This document shows positions 45,059 to 53,773 of a stretch of DNA of 64,000 nucleotides, in pieces; within the stretch, counting starts at the first letter, position 1, and each line of letters opens with the position of its first letter. Under the pieces are notes generated by a model that was not told the DNA's origin, ran no database searches, and saw only the letters and a list, made by a program, of their open reading frames with translations. The DNA lies in contig NZ_AP024903.1 of NCBI RefSeq assembly GCF_024347095.1, positions 2,852,001 through 2,916,000 on the forward strand. The letters are read 5' to 3'. This DNA is from Vibrio rhizosphaerae (GTDB taxonomy: Bacteria > Pseudomonadota > Gammaproteobacteria > Enterobacterales > Vibrionaceae). Position numbers and translations under genes: made by a program.

Positions 45059-46786
45059 TTATTGAAACGTGTAGCTCTGGCTTGCACTTTCTTTCCAACC
45101 ATATCTTACGGATTTGAATTCAATTTTATGTACCCCTTGCGGGACTTTGAGTGCCTTGGTATACAACTCCCAGTCTCCGTCATCAAATCGATAACCGATC
45201 GATGCGTTCTGAGTCCGGTTCACAATCGAAAATGTCTTGAATAATGGGTTGTAATGACCAAACGGTGCTGCTGTCACGCGCTGTTTACCGTCTTTATCCA
45301 GAATCTGTTTCACCATTTCAGACTCAGGCATCAGTGACATATCCACGGCACTGCCATCCCATGCAACCAAAGCCTGCCGCATGGTTGCAAGGACCGCTTT
45401 ATATTTAGGATCTTGTGCCAGATTATTCAGCTCATATGGATCATTCACCTTGTCATACAGCTCTTCCTGAGGGCGAGGTTCAAACCAGATTTTTTGCTGT
45501 TTGTTCAGATGGCCGGCGTCATGCTCCGCCTTCATCGATTGCATAATTCCCAGATTGTTACGGAAATTATTGTCATATCCTCCGGGGATTTCCGTATGCT
45601 CGTTATAGACATAACTATAGCGTGCATTCCGGACACTCCGCCCGTATTGAGGTACTCTATCGAAACGATCCCGCCCGGCATAGGTGTATTCGCGCACCGG
45701 GGCGTTATCTTTCGATAAATCGACCCCAGTCATATAGTCGGGCACCCGGCTGCCGGAAAACCCAAGAATGGTCGGGGCCAAATCTTCAAAAGAGACCAGA
45801 CGACTTTCTGTTTGACCGTTTTGTTTCCACCATGTAGGTCGATATTGCTTCGGTACATGCACCATGAACGGTACTTTCAGACCCGAATCATAAAGATCGC
45901 GTTTATGCCGCGGAATCCCATCGCCATGATCCGTTGTGACAATCAGAATGGTATTGTCCCAAAGCCCGTCTTTCTTCAGGCCCTGAACGATCTTACCAAC
46001 CATCTGGTCCATGACTTGGACGTTATCATAATGTCGGGCAATATCTCGTCTGACTTTCGGCGTATCAGGATAATAGGGTTCAAGCTTAACCGCATTCGGA
46101 TCGGTTGGCTCGATATTGTAATGGGTTCGCAACTTATCCCACCGATTGACCAGCCCCAGCCATTTTTTATCCAGCAGATCGTCCTTGCGGAAAATCCCTG
46201 ACTCATGCGTAATCTGTGGATTGAGGTGTAAGAAGAACGGTTTGTCATGAAGATCGTAGTTCCGCCACGCTGTCGGCACCATCAAATCATCCATACTTTT
46301 ATATGAGCCATGCTGATCCCACAACGTGAATGGCCCGATATTCATTGGTCCGCCAGAAAACTGATAGTCGGTTTTGGTATCGTTGTAAGTGAAATATCCG
46401 TTAGCACGAAGTAATTCAGGGTAGCCTTTGACTTGTGACTCTGGGACACCAATATATCCGCCACCGGGATAATTGGTCGTGCGCATATGCTGCAAGCCTA
46501 GAGTCTGAGGGAATCTGCCCGTAATCACACCCGCCCGGCTCGGTGCAGAGACCGGAGCCATGGCATACACCTGCTGGAATCGGACGCTTTCTTTTGCCAA
46601 GGCATCGATGTTCGGAGTTTTTGCAACCGAGTCCCCATAGACACCCCATCTAGGACTCAGATCTTCAGCCATAATCAGGACGATATTCGGTTTTTCAGAC
46701 TGTTTCTGTGCTGCAAAATCAACCGCATTGACCGTACCGCTGATACTGGCAGCTAACAATGTTAAAGCCAGGACATTTTTCTTCAT
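45059..46786 (-). CDS. Ser-type sulfatase 2 (secreted), S1 family, heparan-N-sulfatase-like
   Basis: 575 residues, signal peptide to about residue 22. Metal pair in LIMAEDLSPRWGVYG (Glu41-Asp42 here, Asp-Asp in most sulfatases); nucleophile motif S80-A-P-S-R; late pair in VTTDHGDGIPRHKRD, with His in place of the usual Asn. Motifs NDTKTDYQFSGG and LQHMRTTNYP occur in enzymes usually annotated as heparan N-sulfatases; substrate not proven. The C-terminus carries a beta-sandwich of about 70 residues (NRTQNASIGYRFDDGDWELY) that may bind carbohydrate. First gene of the operon with anSME. RAT element 5 stands upstream. Confidence 0.9.
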   Translation of the reverse strand: MKKNVLALTLLAASISGTVNAVDFAAQKQSEKPNIVLIMAEDLSPRWGVYGDSVAKTPNIDALAKESVRFQQVYAMAPVSAPSRAGVITGRFPQTLGLQHMRTTNYPGGGYIGVPESQVKGYPELLRANGYFTYNDTKTDYQFSGGPMNIGPFTLWDQHGSYKSMDDLMVPTAWRNYDLHDKPFFLHLNPQITHESGIFRKDDLLDKKWLGLVNRWDKLRTHYNIEPTDPNAVKLEPYYPDTPKVRRDIARHYDNVQVMDQMVGKIVQGLKKDGLWDNTILIVTTDHGDGIPRHKRDLYDSGLKVPFMVHVPKQYRPTWWKQNGQTESRLVSFEDLAPTILGFSGSRVPDYMTGVDLSKDNAPVREYTYAGRDRFDRVPQYGRSVRNARYSYVYNEHTEIPGGYDNNFRNNLGIMQSMKAEHDAGHLNKQQKIWFEPRPQEELYDKVNDPYELNNLAQDPKYKAVLATMRQALVAWDGSAVDMSLMPESEMVKQILDKDGKQRVTAAPFGHYNPLFKTFSIVNRTQNASIGYRFDDGDWELYTKALKVPQGVHKIEFKSVRYGWKESASQSYTFQ

Positions 46787-46828
46787 TTCCTATTCTCCTG
46801 AATAGTCAGCAAGTTGCATCGCCCAGAA

Positions 46829-46896
46829 ACAAAAAAACCCAAGCAAAGATATTTCTATCTCTGCTTGGGTCTTGCCTGTCGAAACAGTAACAATCC
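46829..46896 (-). promoter_or_regulatory. RAT + terminator upstream of sulfatase 2 (element 5)
   Basis: Read leftward: RAT 46896-46868 (GGATTGTTACTG ... CAGGCAAGACC), with AAGACC instead of AAAACC. Terminator arms ACCCAAGCA / TGCTTGGGT and seven T. The change in the RAT keeps its overlap with the terminator arm. It lies 43 bp before the gene. Confidence 0.9.
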
Positions 46897-46956
46897 GTGC
46901 GAATACAGCTAGCCTACGTTTCTATTGTGTAAATAGCAATTACGGGCCATTTTATC

Positions 46957-46972
46957 TGTGATTGCTATCGCC
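46957..46972. promoter_or_regulatory. CRP-like site upstream of sulfatase 2 leader
   Basis: TGTGA-TTGCTA-TCGCC, 8 of 10 matches to TGTGA-N6-TCACA. Its centre is about 68 bp before the RAT, close to the spacing at the PTS and sulfatase 1 leaders. Confidence 0.4.
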
Positions 46973-47055
46973 TTTCTTCGGTAATCAACCCTGATGAATA
47001 AAACCACCGGAATAAACCATTTCCGGTGGCAATCATCTCAGTGCACCGATAGAAC

Positions 47056-48207
47056 TTAAAAATTAAACCGGGACTCGAGATACATCTGATCGTCACCTTT
47101 ATCACTCATGACTTCAGAAATTGCGATGGTGGTTCTACGATTGATAAAATACTTCAGTTGAAGTTCAAAAGCTTTATCAAGCTCATCCACATTCACAATG
47201 ATCGTCGGAGAGAATCCTTCACCGTTTTCAGGAAGCAGGCTGTAGGTTACATTCGCAGATGCACCCAGCCCTTTGGTGGCATATCCTTGGTTACGGATAA
47301 TATCGCCATTTTCATGATCATCCATTTTCGAATAAGAGAAGTTCCAGGACATACGTTGTGCCTTCGCAAACTGCTTATACCCGTAGAATGTATAAGTCAG
47401 CAAATTCTTATCGGTCCGTTCAAAGTTAGTATCAGAATTGGAGTGGTAAGAATCTTTGGTCTTCGCGCCGCGATTCCCCATGATTCCCTTACTACCGACA
47501 AAAAGACCCGGCTGACCATTATGAACCGCCAGATAGGCACCGTAGGAATCAGCTTCATACGAATAAATATCTGCCGTCTGATAACCGAAATCCATCCCCA
47601 TAATGTCAGAATCTACATCGTAGGAAGCATACACATACAGGTTATTGTCATAGTGGCTGTCGTAAATAATTTTCCCTGCATTTTTTATCCCTCTTTCTGA
47701 CTGGTTGTTATACAAACCCGTCACAGCGACATCGTTGGAGAACGAGGCCATCGTCGCTGTATATTTACCATAGCCCAGAAAGCCCCATACAGAATCTTCA
47801 AAACCGACTCGGAATTGGTCAATCTTCTGCTTATCATCAAAATTATCGAAACGATCGATGACCTTATTATTTTCATCAGCCCAATTTTCCTGAGCCTCCA
47901 ACCGCACATCACCGACAAACCCGATCCGATCGGTCAGGGCAGTATAGCCCCGCATGCGCATCATCACTTTAAAATAAGCTTTTTCATAATCAGTGTGATC
48001 CGTTGATGTGTTATAGCCGCCTTTTAAGAAGCCGTTAAAATACCACCGGGAATTTTTATCTAGGTTGGTTAAAGGCTCGATTGTTGAACCTATTTTCTTA
48101 TAGTTTTTGACAATATCGGAGTCCCATTTGGTTGTGTCACTCTTTGCATAAACATTATGACTTAGCCCACATGCTATCGCGAATGCTAAAATTGTAATAT
48201 TCTTCAT
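47056..48207 (-). CDS. outer-membrane porin
   Basis: 383 residues from the ATG at 48207 (AGGGG upstream); a longer frame runs into the leader and is discarded. Signal peptide NITILAFAIACGLSHNVYA. The mature protein alternates aromatic/hydrophobic and polar residues in about 16 strands (GFLKGGYNTSTDHTDYEKAY, VYASYDVDSDIMGMDFGYQ) and ends in YLESRFNF, the C-terminal Phe that directs outer-membrane insertion. Not an OmpF/OmpC copy; closest in style to Gram-negative specific porins such as chitoporin-like channels. RAT element 6 lies just upstream, so it probably admits the oligosaccharide used by the locus. Confidence 0.85.
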   Translation of the reverse strand: MKNITILAFAIACGLSHNVYAKSDTTKWDSDIVKNYKKIGSTIEPLTNLDKNSRWYFNGFLKGGYNTSTDHTDYEKAYFKVMMRMRGYTALTDRIGFVGDVRLEAQENWADENNKVIDRFDNFDDKQKIDQFRVGFEDSVWGFLGYGKYTATMASFSNDVAVTGLYNNQSERGIKNAGKIIYDSHYDNNLYVYASYDVDSDIMGMDFGYQTADIYSYEADSYGAYLAVHNGQPGLFVGSKGIMGNRGAKTKDSYHSNSDTNFERTDKNLLTYTFYGYKQFAKAQRMSWNFSYSKMDDHENGDIIRNQGYATKGLGASANVTYSLLPENGEGFSPTIIVNVDELDKAFELQLKYFINRRTTIAISEVMSDKGDDQMYLESRFNF

Positions 48208-48227
48208 ATCTTTCAAACCCCTATTAA

Positions 48228-48296
48228 TAAAAAAACCCGCCAGACGGTTATAAATAACCATCTGGCGGGTTTTGCCTGCAAATACAGTAGCAATCC
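48228..48296 (-). promoter_or_regulatory. RAT + terminator upstream of the porin (element 6)
   Basis: Read leftward: RAT 48296-48268 (GGATTGCTACTG ... CAGGCAAAACC), terminator with a long stem AACCCGCCAGA / TCTGGCGGGTT and a T-run. It ends about 20 bp before the start codon. A lone TGTGA half-site sits about 53 bp upstream. Confidence 0.9.
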
Positions 48297-48522
48297 AAGA
48301 ACAATAATAAATAAATATTCTAAAATAAAAACCCATTGATACATTTAATGTGATTTAAAGCAAGAAATATTTTTATCAATAAAAATGAATTACAATATGA
48401 ACACAATGACACTTCAACAAAAAGTCAAAGAATGGGGTTATTTAAGCATGCCATTAAATAAAAATATCAAAGCAGAAAAAGAATGAAGATAATTCCTTCA
48501 TCCTTTTTCTGACTCATTCGAT

Positions 48523-50028
48523 TTAATTATTAGGATTAAATAATGGCGCTTTAGGCTTCGGCATATTCTCTTTAAATTGCTTCGCCGCCGACAGAACTTT
48601 TGCCAACACTTTCGGAGAACTTTGTGCAAGGTTCGTTGTTTCACTCGGATCATCTTTGAGGTTGTACATGGTCGGTTCATTCAACCAAACAATCCCTTTT
48701 CTACCTTTACGTTCACCGAAGACAACCTTATAGTCACCCATCCTAAATGCCGTAAACTGCCCCAGAACATAATAAGGCATGATCGTTCTGGCACTCTTAT
48801 CCCCTTTCAACCATGTTTTACTGATATCAAATCCATCGAGATCTTTGACCGGATGATGGGTGCCAGTAAGAGACATAATTGTCGGCAGGATATCCAGCGT
48901 ACTACCGATGCCATCAACGACTTCATTTTTCAGATGACCTTTCCAGTTGACGATAAACGGCACTCTCATTCCGCCTTCATACTGGGTACCTTTCGCATCT
49001 CTCAAATTTCCTTTTTGGCCAGCCAGCCCCCATTTGTTCCACATCCACCAAGGGCCATTATCTGAAGTGAACATCACGATGGTATTATCCGCCATCCCTT
49101 GTTTTTCCAGCTGATCCATGATTTGTCCGACCGACCAGTCAATTTCCAGCAAGATATCACCATAGCGGTTGTGACCTTTACCGACAAACTCAGGTGAACC
49201 AAACAAAGGGGTATGCGTCTGCGGATAAGACATGAACATGAAAAATGGATTTTTTTGGTTCTTATGATCGGCAATATAATCTTTGGCACGACTGGTAATA
49301 TCTTTGGTAAAGGTTGCCTGTTTCATACCGCCGGGAACCTTATAATCAATATATTTGCCGTTGATAGTATCTTTGGACTCATAAGACATATACAAAGGGA
49401 CATCCCAGTATTCTTGCTTCGGCAGAATATAAGCAGGCATGCCCTTCACCCAGGCATCATGTGCCGCTTTCAGATCCTTTTTCATCAACGCATTCATTTC
49501 TAACTGATTTGGTGTGAGCGTTGAATAACGGTCATTACTGGCAGGAATACCATACCACCAGTCAAATCCATGACGAGTCGGAAACGAGTCAGAATTGCTG
49601 CCCAAATGCCATTTCCCGTACATCACCGTGTCATAACCATTGGTCTTGAGTGAGTCGGCGATCGTAACTTCGGAGTTCGGGAAACCATCCGGGTCACCTT
49701 CAATAAATACCCCCGGCGCAGTTGTACCATATAGGCCGGTTTTGGGCCCTAACCTTCCGGTTAACAGACCGCCGCGACTCGGAGAAGAAATCGGTGAACT
49801 CACATAAAAGTTTGTCCAGCGCTGGCCGGTATTGGCAAGTTTGTCCAAGTTTGGCGTTGGGGTTTTACTGCCTTGCAAGCCAATGTCCGCCCACCCCATA
49901 TCGTCAGTAAATAAAATAATAACATTGGGTTTTTCTGCGGCATGCTGACTTGCCATGGCTGAAGGCGTCAGACTGGCCAGACTGGCAATCGCAACGCTCA
50001 CTCCGATTGCAATATTTTTTATCTTCAT
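48523..50028 (-). CDS. Ser-type sulfatase 3 (secreted), arylsulfatase-like
   Basis: 501 residues, signal peptide to about residue 27. Metal site TDDMGWADIG; nucleophile motif S81-S-P-S-R; GKWHLGSNSDSFPTRHGFD; late pair in FTSDNGPWWMWNKWG. The overall style is that of arylsulfatases (AtsA-like). Glycan target unknown. Leader contains RAT element 7, but 428 bp separate that element from the start codon. Confidence 0.93.
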   Translation of the reverse strand: MKIKNIAIGVSVAIASLASLTPSAMASQHAAEKPNVIILFTDDMGWADIGLQGSKTPTPNLDKLANTGQRWTNFYVSSPISSPSRGGLLTGRLGPKTGLYGTTAPGVFIEGDPDGFPNSEVTIADSLKTNGYDTVMYGKWHLGSNSDSFPTRHGFDWWYGIPASNDRYSTLTPNQLEMNALMKKDLKAAHDAWVKGMPAYILPKQEYWDVPLYMSYESKDTINGKYIDYKVPGGMKQATFTKDITSRAKDYIADHKNQKNPFFMFMSYPQTHTPLFGSPEFVGKGHNRYGDILLEIDWSVGQIMDQLEKQGMADNTIVMFTSDNGPWWMWNKWGLAGQKGNLRDAKGTQYEGGMRVPFIVNWKGHLKNEVVDGIGSTLDILPTIMSLTGTHHPVKDLDGFDISKTWLKGDKSARTIMPYYVLGQFTAFRMGDYKVVFGERKGRKGIVWLNEPTMYNLKDDPSETTNLAQSSPKVLAKVLSAAKQFKENMPKPKAPLFNPNN

Positions 50029-50456
50029 GTTTTGAGTACCTTATTTATATCAATTTTATACCAAGTATTATTAGTGAATACTTTATATGGTTATATATGC
50101 TCAATGCTGACATGAGTGATATATAGCACAAGTAAAATACCTTTAAAAAATAACGCACACGTCAGAGACTCTGCTTATAAAAACAGTCTTCTCTGATATC
50201 AATACATCAATATTTTTATCCCATAATGTATTTACATATACTTATATTTAATAAACTATGCTGTTTCTATACACCTTGTCTCTTAAGCAAACAGATTAAT
50301 AAAAGTCCTCACAAGGCACCTTGACACTCAATAAAAATAATCACACTCGATAACGACCGAAATCATTAAAAAATGAACACCCTATTTGCTTCATTCATTC
50401 TATTTCAGTTTAAAGTCACAGTATTAATATCAAGTTCTGTTTACTTTATTTAAAAT
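50029..50456 (-). other. long 5' leader of sulfatase 3
   Basis: About 430 bp of AT-rich sequence between the sulfatase 3 start and RAT element 7. No gene or clear hairpin seen. Either the transcript has a very long untranslated leader or a second promoter lies inside it. Confidence 0.45.
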
Positions 50457-50550
50457 AAAAAAAAACCTAAATCCAATCAAATCCAAATAATAACGCTCAA
50501 TCGGATCTGATTGGATTTAGGTCTTGCCTGCAACCCTGCAGTAACAATCC
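50457..50550 (-). promoter_or_regulatory. RAT + terminator upstream of sulfatase 3 (element 7)
   Basis: Read leftward: RAT 50550-50520 (GGATTGTTACTGC ... GCAGGCAAGACC), again with AAGACC. It overlaps a long terminator stem, ACCTAAATCCAATCA on one side and TGATTGGATTTAGGT on the other, followed by a T-run. Same architecture as the other elements. Confidence 0.9.
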
Positions 50551-50617
50551 ATATTCGCAATCAATATAATTTTAAAATAACAACTAATTTAAGCGAAGCA
50601 AATACAATCTACCAGAT

Positions 50618-50633
50618 TGTGATATGTATCGAT
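50618..50633. promoter_or_regulatory. weak CRP-like site upstream of sulfatase 3 leader
   Basis: TGTGA-TATGTA-TCGAT, 7 of 10 matches to TGTGA-N6-TCACA. Its centre is about 75 bp before RAT 7, roughly one helical turn farther than at the PTS gene. Confidence 0.3.
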
Positions 50634-50812
50634 AAACAGAAAAGTAAGCCACAGTTAATGTGATCATCAGCATGTTTTGACTTCATTTTCTTGACTAGTC
50701 TATTGAAAAGATAAAATTATTAGCTCTATTTTTATCATTAAGCAACATCAGTGTCCTACCCATGTTTATATTTTTGGCAACGACACAAATACACTAAAAT
50801 ACTGATTTTAAA

Positions 50813-50884
50813 GGATTGTTACTGTACATCGTACAGGCAAAACCTGAATGAGCAAGAATACCAGGCTCATTCAGGTTTTTTTTT
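50813..50884 (+). promoter_or_regulatory. RAT + terminator upstream of sulfatase 4 (element 8)
   Basis: RAT 50813-50844 (GGATTGTTACTGTAC ... GTACAGGCAAAACC), a perfect match to the bgl-type RAT ends. Terminator arms AACCTGAATGAGC / GCTCATTCAGGTT and nine T. It lies 140 bp before the start codon. Confidence 0.92.
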
Positions 50885-51024
50885 GGCACAAATCAGGACA
50901 TAGCACCGCACTCATGTAATGACTGATAAGAAGATCACTTCGCTTTTTATGAATCATAAGCATCTTTTGTGCGAATGAATAATGTTCATGTTGTTTTCAT
51001 CCATTCTCATAAGAGAAATTAAAG

Positions 51025-52485
51025 ATGCCCATGACTAAATTAAGAAAATCTCCTTTGGCACTTGCAATATACATGATGGCAGCACCTGTGTTTGCTACAT
51101 CAACCAATACAGAACAAGAGAGTCAACCAAACGTATTGATGATCGTCGTCGACGATCTGGCTTTACCGGATATCTCTGCTTACGGGCATGATCTGGCACC
51201 AACACCAAACATCGATAAGCTTGCTCAAGACGGAGTCCTGTTTACCAATGGTTATGTCGCAGCATCGGTTTCAGCCGTTTCTCGGGCTGCGATTCTCACG
51301 GGACGCTCACCACAACGTTTCGGTTTTACTTACAATATTCATGACAAAAAAGATGCGGACAAAGGCTTACCGGCTGATGTACCAACGATCGGTGAGCGAC
51401 TCAAAACACACGGTTATAACACCAATGCTATCGGTAAATGGCATCAGGGGTTCAACGACGAGTTTTACCCGACCAACCGGGGGTTTGATGACTTCTACGG
51501 CTTCCTGACCGGTGAATCCATTTATGCCAGTCAAAATACACCGGGAATCGTGACAACCCCCACCAAATTTGACGCCCGAAAAAAAATGTCTTACGACCAT
51601 CGCGAGCCGCGTCAAAGTGTATTCAAAGGGAAAGAACGGAAAGTTGTCAACAATCTGAATAAATACTTAACTGATGATTTTACTGATGTCGCGATTCAAT
51701 ATCTGAATAGCCAAGAGGATAAGAAAAACCCATTTTTCCTCTATCTGGCTTATAACGCGCCCCACTATCCGCTACAGGTACCACAAAATTATTACGACAA
51801 ATTCAGTGATATCAAAGATCCGGTCAGACGCACGTATGTCGCCATGATCAGTAATCTGGATGACAATATAGGTCGTGTCATGGAAACACTGGAAAAAACC
51901 GGACAAGATAAAAATACGATGATCTTCTTTGTTTCCGACAATGGGTGTCCGATCCAATTCGGATTCTGCGACTGTAGTGACCCCCTAGGCTCCGGCAAAT
52001 TTACCTATGTTGAGGGTGGCGTTCATGTACCGTACATCTTTAGCTGGAAAGGAAAAGTTAAGCCGAATCAACGCGTTGAATCTCCGGTTTCATCTATCGA
52101 TATGGTGTCGACCATTCTGTCTCATGTGGAAAAAAATAAAGATCTTCCCGCTGAACTCGACGGACTGGATCTCCTCTCGGTTATCAACGAGCCCGAAGCA
52201 TATAGCGACCGAAAACTCTTCTTCTCTCAGACACCATTGCACGCAATGCGGGACGGTAAATACAAGCTTTGGATCTCCGACGACCAACAAAGCACAGAAC
52301 TTTACGATCTGGAGAAAGATTCAGGAGAGCTGCACAACATCGCCACTGAGCATCCGGAGATCACGCAAAAAATGCAAAAAGCGCTTCAACAATGGAATCA
52401 AGAAAATCCAAAACCGTTGTGGAATATGCATCGCACTTTCCCCGGCTGGAAAACCTGTACAAAAGATACGGAAGGCGTTTATTAA
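51025..52485 (+). CDS. Ser-type sulfatase 4 (secreted), divergent nucleophile motif
   Basis: 486 residues (an ATG two codons later is also possible). Signal peptide to about residue 25. Metal site VVDDLALPDISAYG; nucleophile motif S83-A-V-S-R, with Val where Pro or Ala is usual; GKWHQGFNDEFYPTNRGFD; late pair FFVSDNGCPIQFGFCDCSD, a Cys-rich insertion unlike the other three. Expected to be matured by the anSME of this locus. Whether the Val change still allows maturation is untested. Confidence 0.9.
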   Translation: MPMTKLRKSPLALAIYMMAAPVFATSTNTEQESQPNVLMIVVDDLALPDISAYGHDLAPTPNIDKLAQDGVLFTNGYVAASVSAVSRAAILTGRSPQRFGFTYNIHDKKDADKGLPADVPTIGERLKTHGYNTNAIGKWHQGFNDEFYPTNRGFDDFYGFLTGESIYASQNTPGIVTTPTKFDARKKMSYDHREPRQSVFKGKERKVVNNLNKYLTDDFTDVAIQYLNSQEDKKNPFFLYLAYNAPHYPLQVPQNYYDKFSDIKDPVRRTYVAMISNLDDNIGRVMETLEKTGQDKNTMIFFVSDNGCPIQFGFCDCSDPLGSGKFTYVEGGVHVPYIFSWKGKVKPNQRVESPVSSIDMVSTILSHVEKNKDLPAELDGLDLLSVINEPEAYSDRKLFFSQTPLHAMRDGKYKLWISDDQQSTELYDLEKDSGELHNIATEHPEITQKMQKALQQWNQENPKPLWNMHRTFPGWKTCTKDTEGVY

Positions 52486-52509
52486 CACCATCTCGCCTAG
52501 ACATACCGT

Positions 52510-52537
52510 TGTGTAACCATTTTCGGATGGTTACACA
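52510..52537. terminator. bidirectional terminator-like hairpin between sulfatase 4 and the MarR-GNAT gene
   Basis: TGTGTAACCAT / ATGGTTACACA, a perfect 11-bp stem with a TTTCGG loop. It lies between two convergent genes. No strong T-run on either side. Confidence 0.55.
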
Positions 52538-52554
52538 CACAGAAATGATTTAAT

Positions 52555-53496
52555 TTAAGGGTGAGCTCTCATAAAACGTAATTCAGTCATCGCTTTTCCC
52601 CATTGCTCACCCACGTATTGTTCAATACGTGAAAACCCATATTTCTCGTAGAGATGGTGCGCAGCTTCCAGCCCTTCAACAGTGTACAGATGCGTTTCAT
52701 CAAAACCCGATGCATCCACGAATGCTAAAGCAGCCGTCAGAAGCTGATGGCCGACACCGGTTCCTCTGGCTTTGTCATCCACAATAAACCAGCGTAAATG
52801 AGCTTTCCCCGGCCCTAAATCTTCTCCGTCAATGGCAATCGAGCCTACAATCTCTTCACCCAGTTTGGCGACCCATATTTCATTGTGAGCATGATCTAAA
52901 CGGCCACAAAACTCCGCGAGCCCGCTTGCGACCGCAGATTCAAATGGCTGCCCAAAGCCAGTTTCTCTTGAATAATAAGCGCTATGCATTGCCGTTATTT
53001 GGGCAATCAGGCCATGACAATAGCCCGTGGATATTTTAATTTCAGGACGCCGATTGGCGACACTCAATCGGCCGGATAAAGCATCCGCATACAACTGAAG
53101 CCCGTCGATAATCGTTTTTTCTTGCTGCCGATTCAGGTGGTTGAGCGCTTCAATCACCTGATGTTGTGCAAACGCATGTATGGCAGCGACCCGTTTTTGC
53201 CCGGCGGGAGTGAGTTTCAGTTGTTTACTTCGGGCATCACGGGTATGAGGCTCTTCTTGAATATCCCCGGTGGCCATGAGTTTACGTAACATCCGACTGA
53301 CAGATGATTTTTCTAATTGAAGACAATCACTTAAATAACGCGCAGTGACACTCTCACCATTTTCGATCTCCATTAAAGCATGCACAGCAGAAGGCGATAA
53401 ATCGGTTCCTGCAAATGGTCCACCCATAAATCCGAGCTGTCGAACCAGCTGTCGTGATGATGCACGAATCGCATCGATATCTGAATTTGAAATCAT
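52555..53496 (-). CDS. MarR-GNAT fusion protein (bifunctional regulator/N-acetyltransferase)
   Basis: 313 residues. Residues about 1-145 are a MarR winged helix (LSPSAVHALMEIENGESVTA, LQLEKSSVSRMLRKLMATGD, DARSKQLKLTPAGQK). Residues about 155-313 are a GNAT acetyltransferase (EIWVAKLGEEIVGSIAIDGE, LRWFIVDDKARGTGVGHQLL, HLYEKYGFSR). Such fusions couple DNA binding to small-molecule acetylation. A perfect palindrome overlaps the promoter, suggesting autoregulation. Probably leftward single gene. Confidence 0.9.
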   Translation of the reverse strand: MISNSDIDAIRASSRQLVRQLGFMGGPFAGTDLSPSAVHALMEIENGESVTARYLSDCLQLEKSSVSRMLRKLMATGDIQEEPHTRDARSKQLKLTPAGQKRVAAIHAFAQHQVIEALNHLNRQQEKTIIDGLQLYADALSGRLSVANRRPEIKISTGYCHGLIAQITAMHSAYYSRETGFGQPFESAVASGLAEFCGRLDHAHNEIWVAKLGEEIVGSIAIDGEDLGPGKAHLRWFIVDDKARGTGVGHQLLTAALAFVDASGFDETHLYTVEGLEAAHHLYEKYGFSRIEQYVGEQWGKAMTELRFMRAHP

Positions 53497-53510
53497 ACTC
53501 GCCCCACTTA

Positions 53511-53525
53511 GTTGTATAATACAAC
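53511..53525. promoter_or_regulatory. palindromic operator candidate for the MarR-type protein
   Basis: GTTGTAT-A-ATACAAC, a perfect 7-1-7 palindrome 15 bp upstream of the MarR-GNAT start. The size and A/T core are typical of MarR operators. Autoregulation inferred. Confidence 0.6.
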
Positions 53526-53773
53526 AATATGGTCAATAGATAGATATGTCAACTCGTTGCAACAAAAACACGATTCAAACGGCTTCTGTTTTGCGCAAGG
53601 AGACCATATTATGGTGCTTGAACAGCAACTCAGTGCGTCAAACGCGTTATGACCGTCAGTTGCTGAACGATAAACCGAAGACCTTGCCAATCTTTTTCGG
53701 GGTTTCTGCACAAGACACTCAGCAAGCCTGACGTTAAAGGATCAACGCTGACTTTTATTCAAAGGAAATTTAC

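Noticed and set aside
48208..48336. 43-codon upstream extension of the porin gene
   Set aside because: It would translate through the RAT and terminator, and a proper signal peptide starts at 48207.
53546..53731. 61-codon frame between the MarR-GNAT and SMP-30 genes
   Set aside because: No ribosome site and no recognisable composition; the region is better read as promoter DNA.
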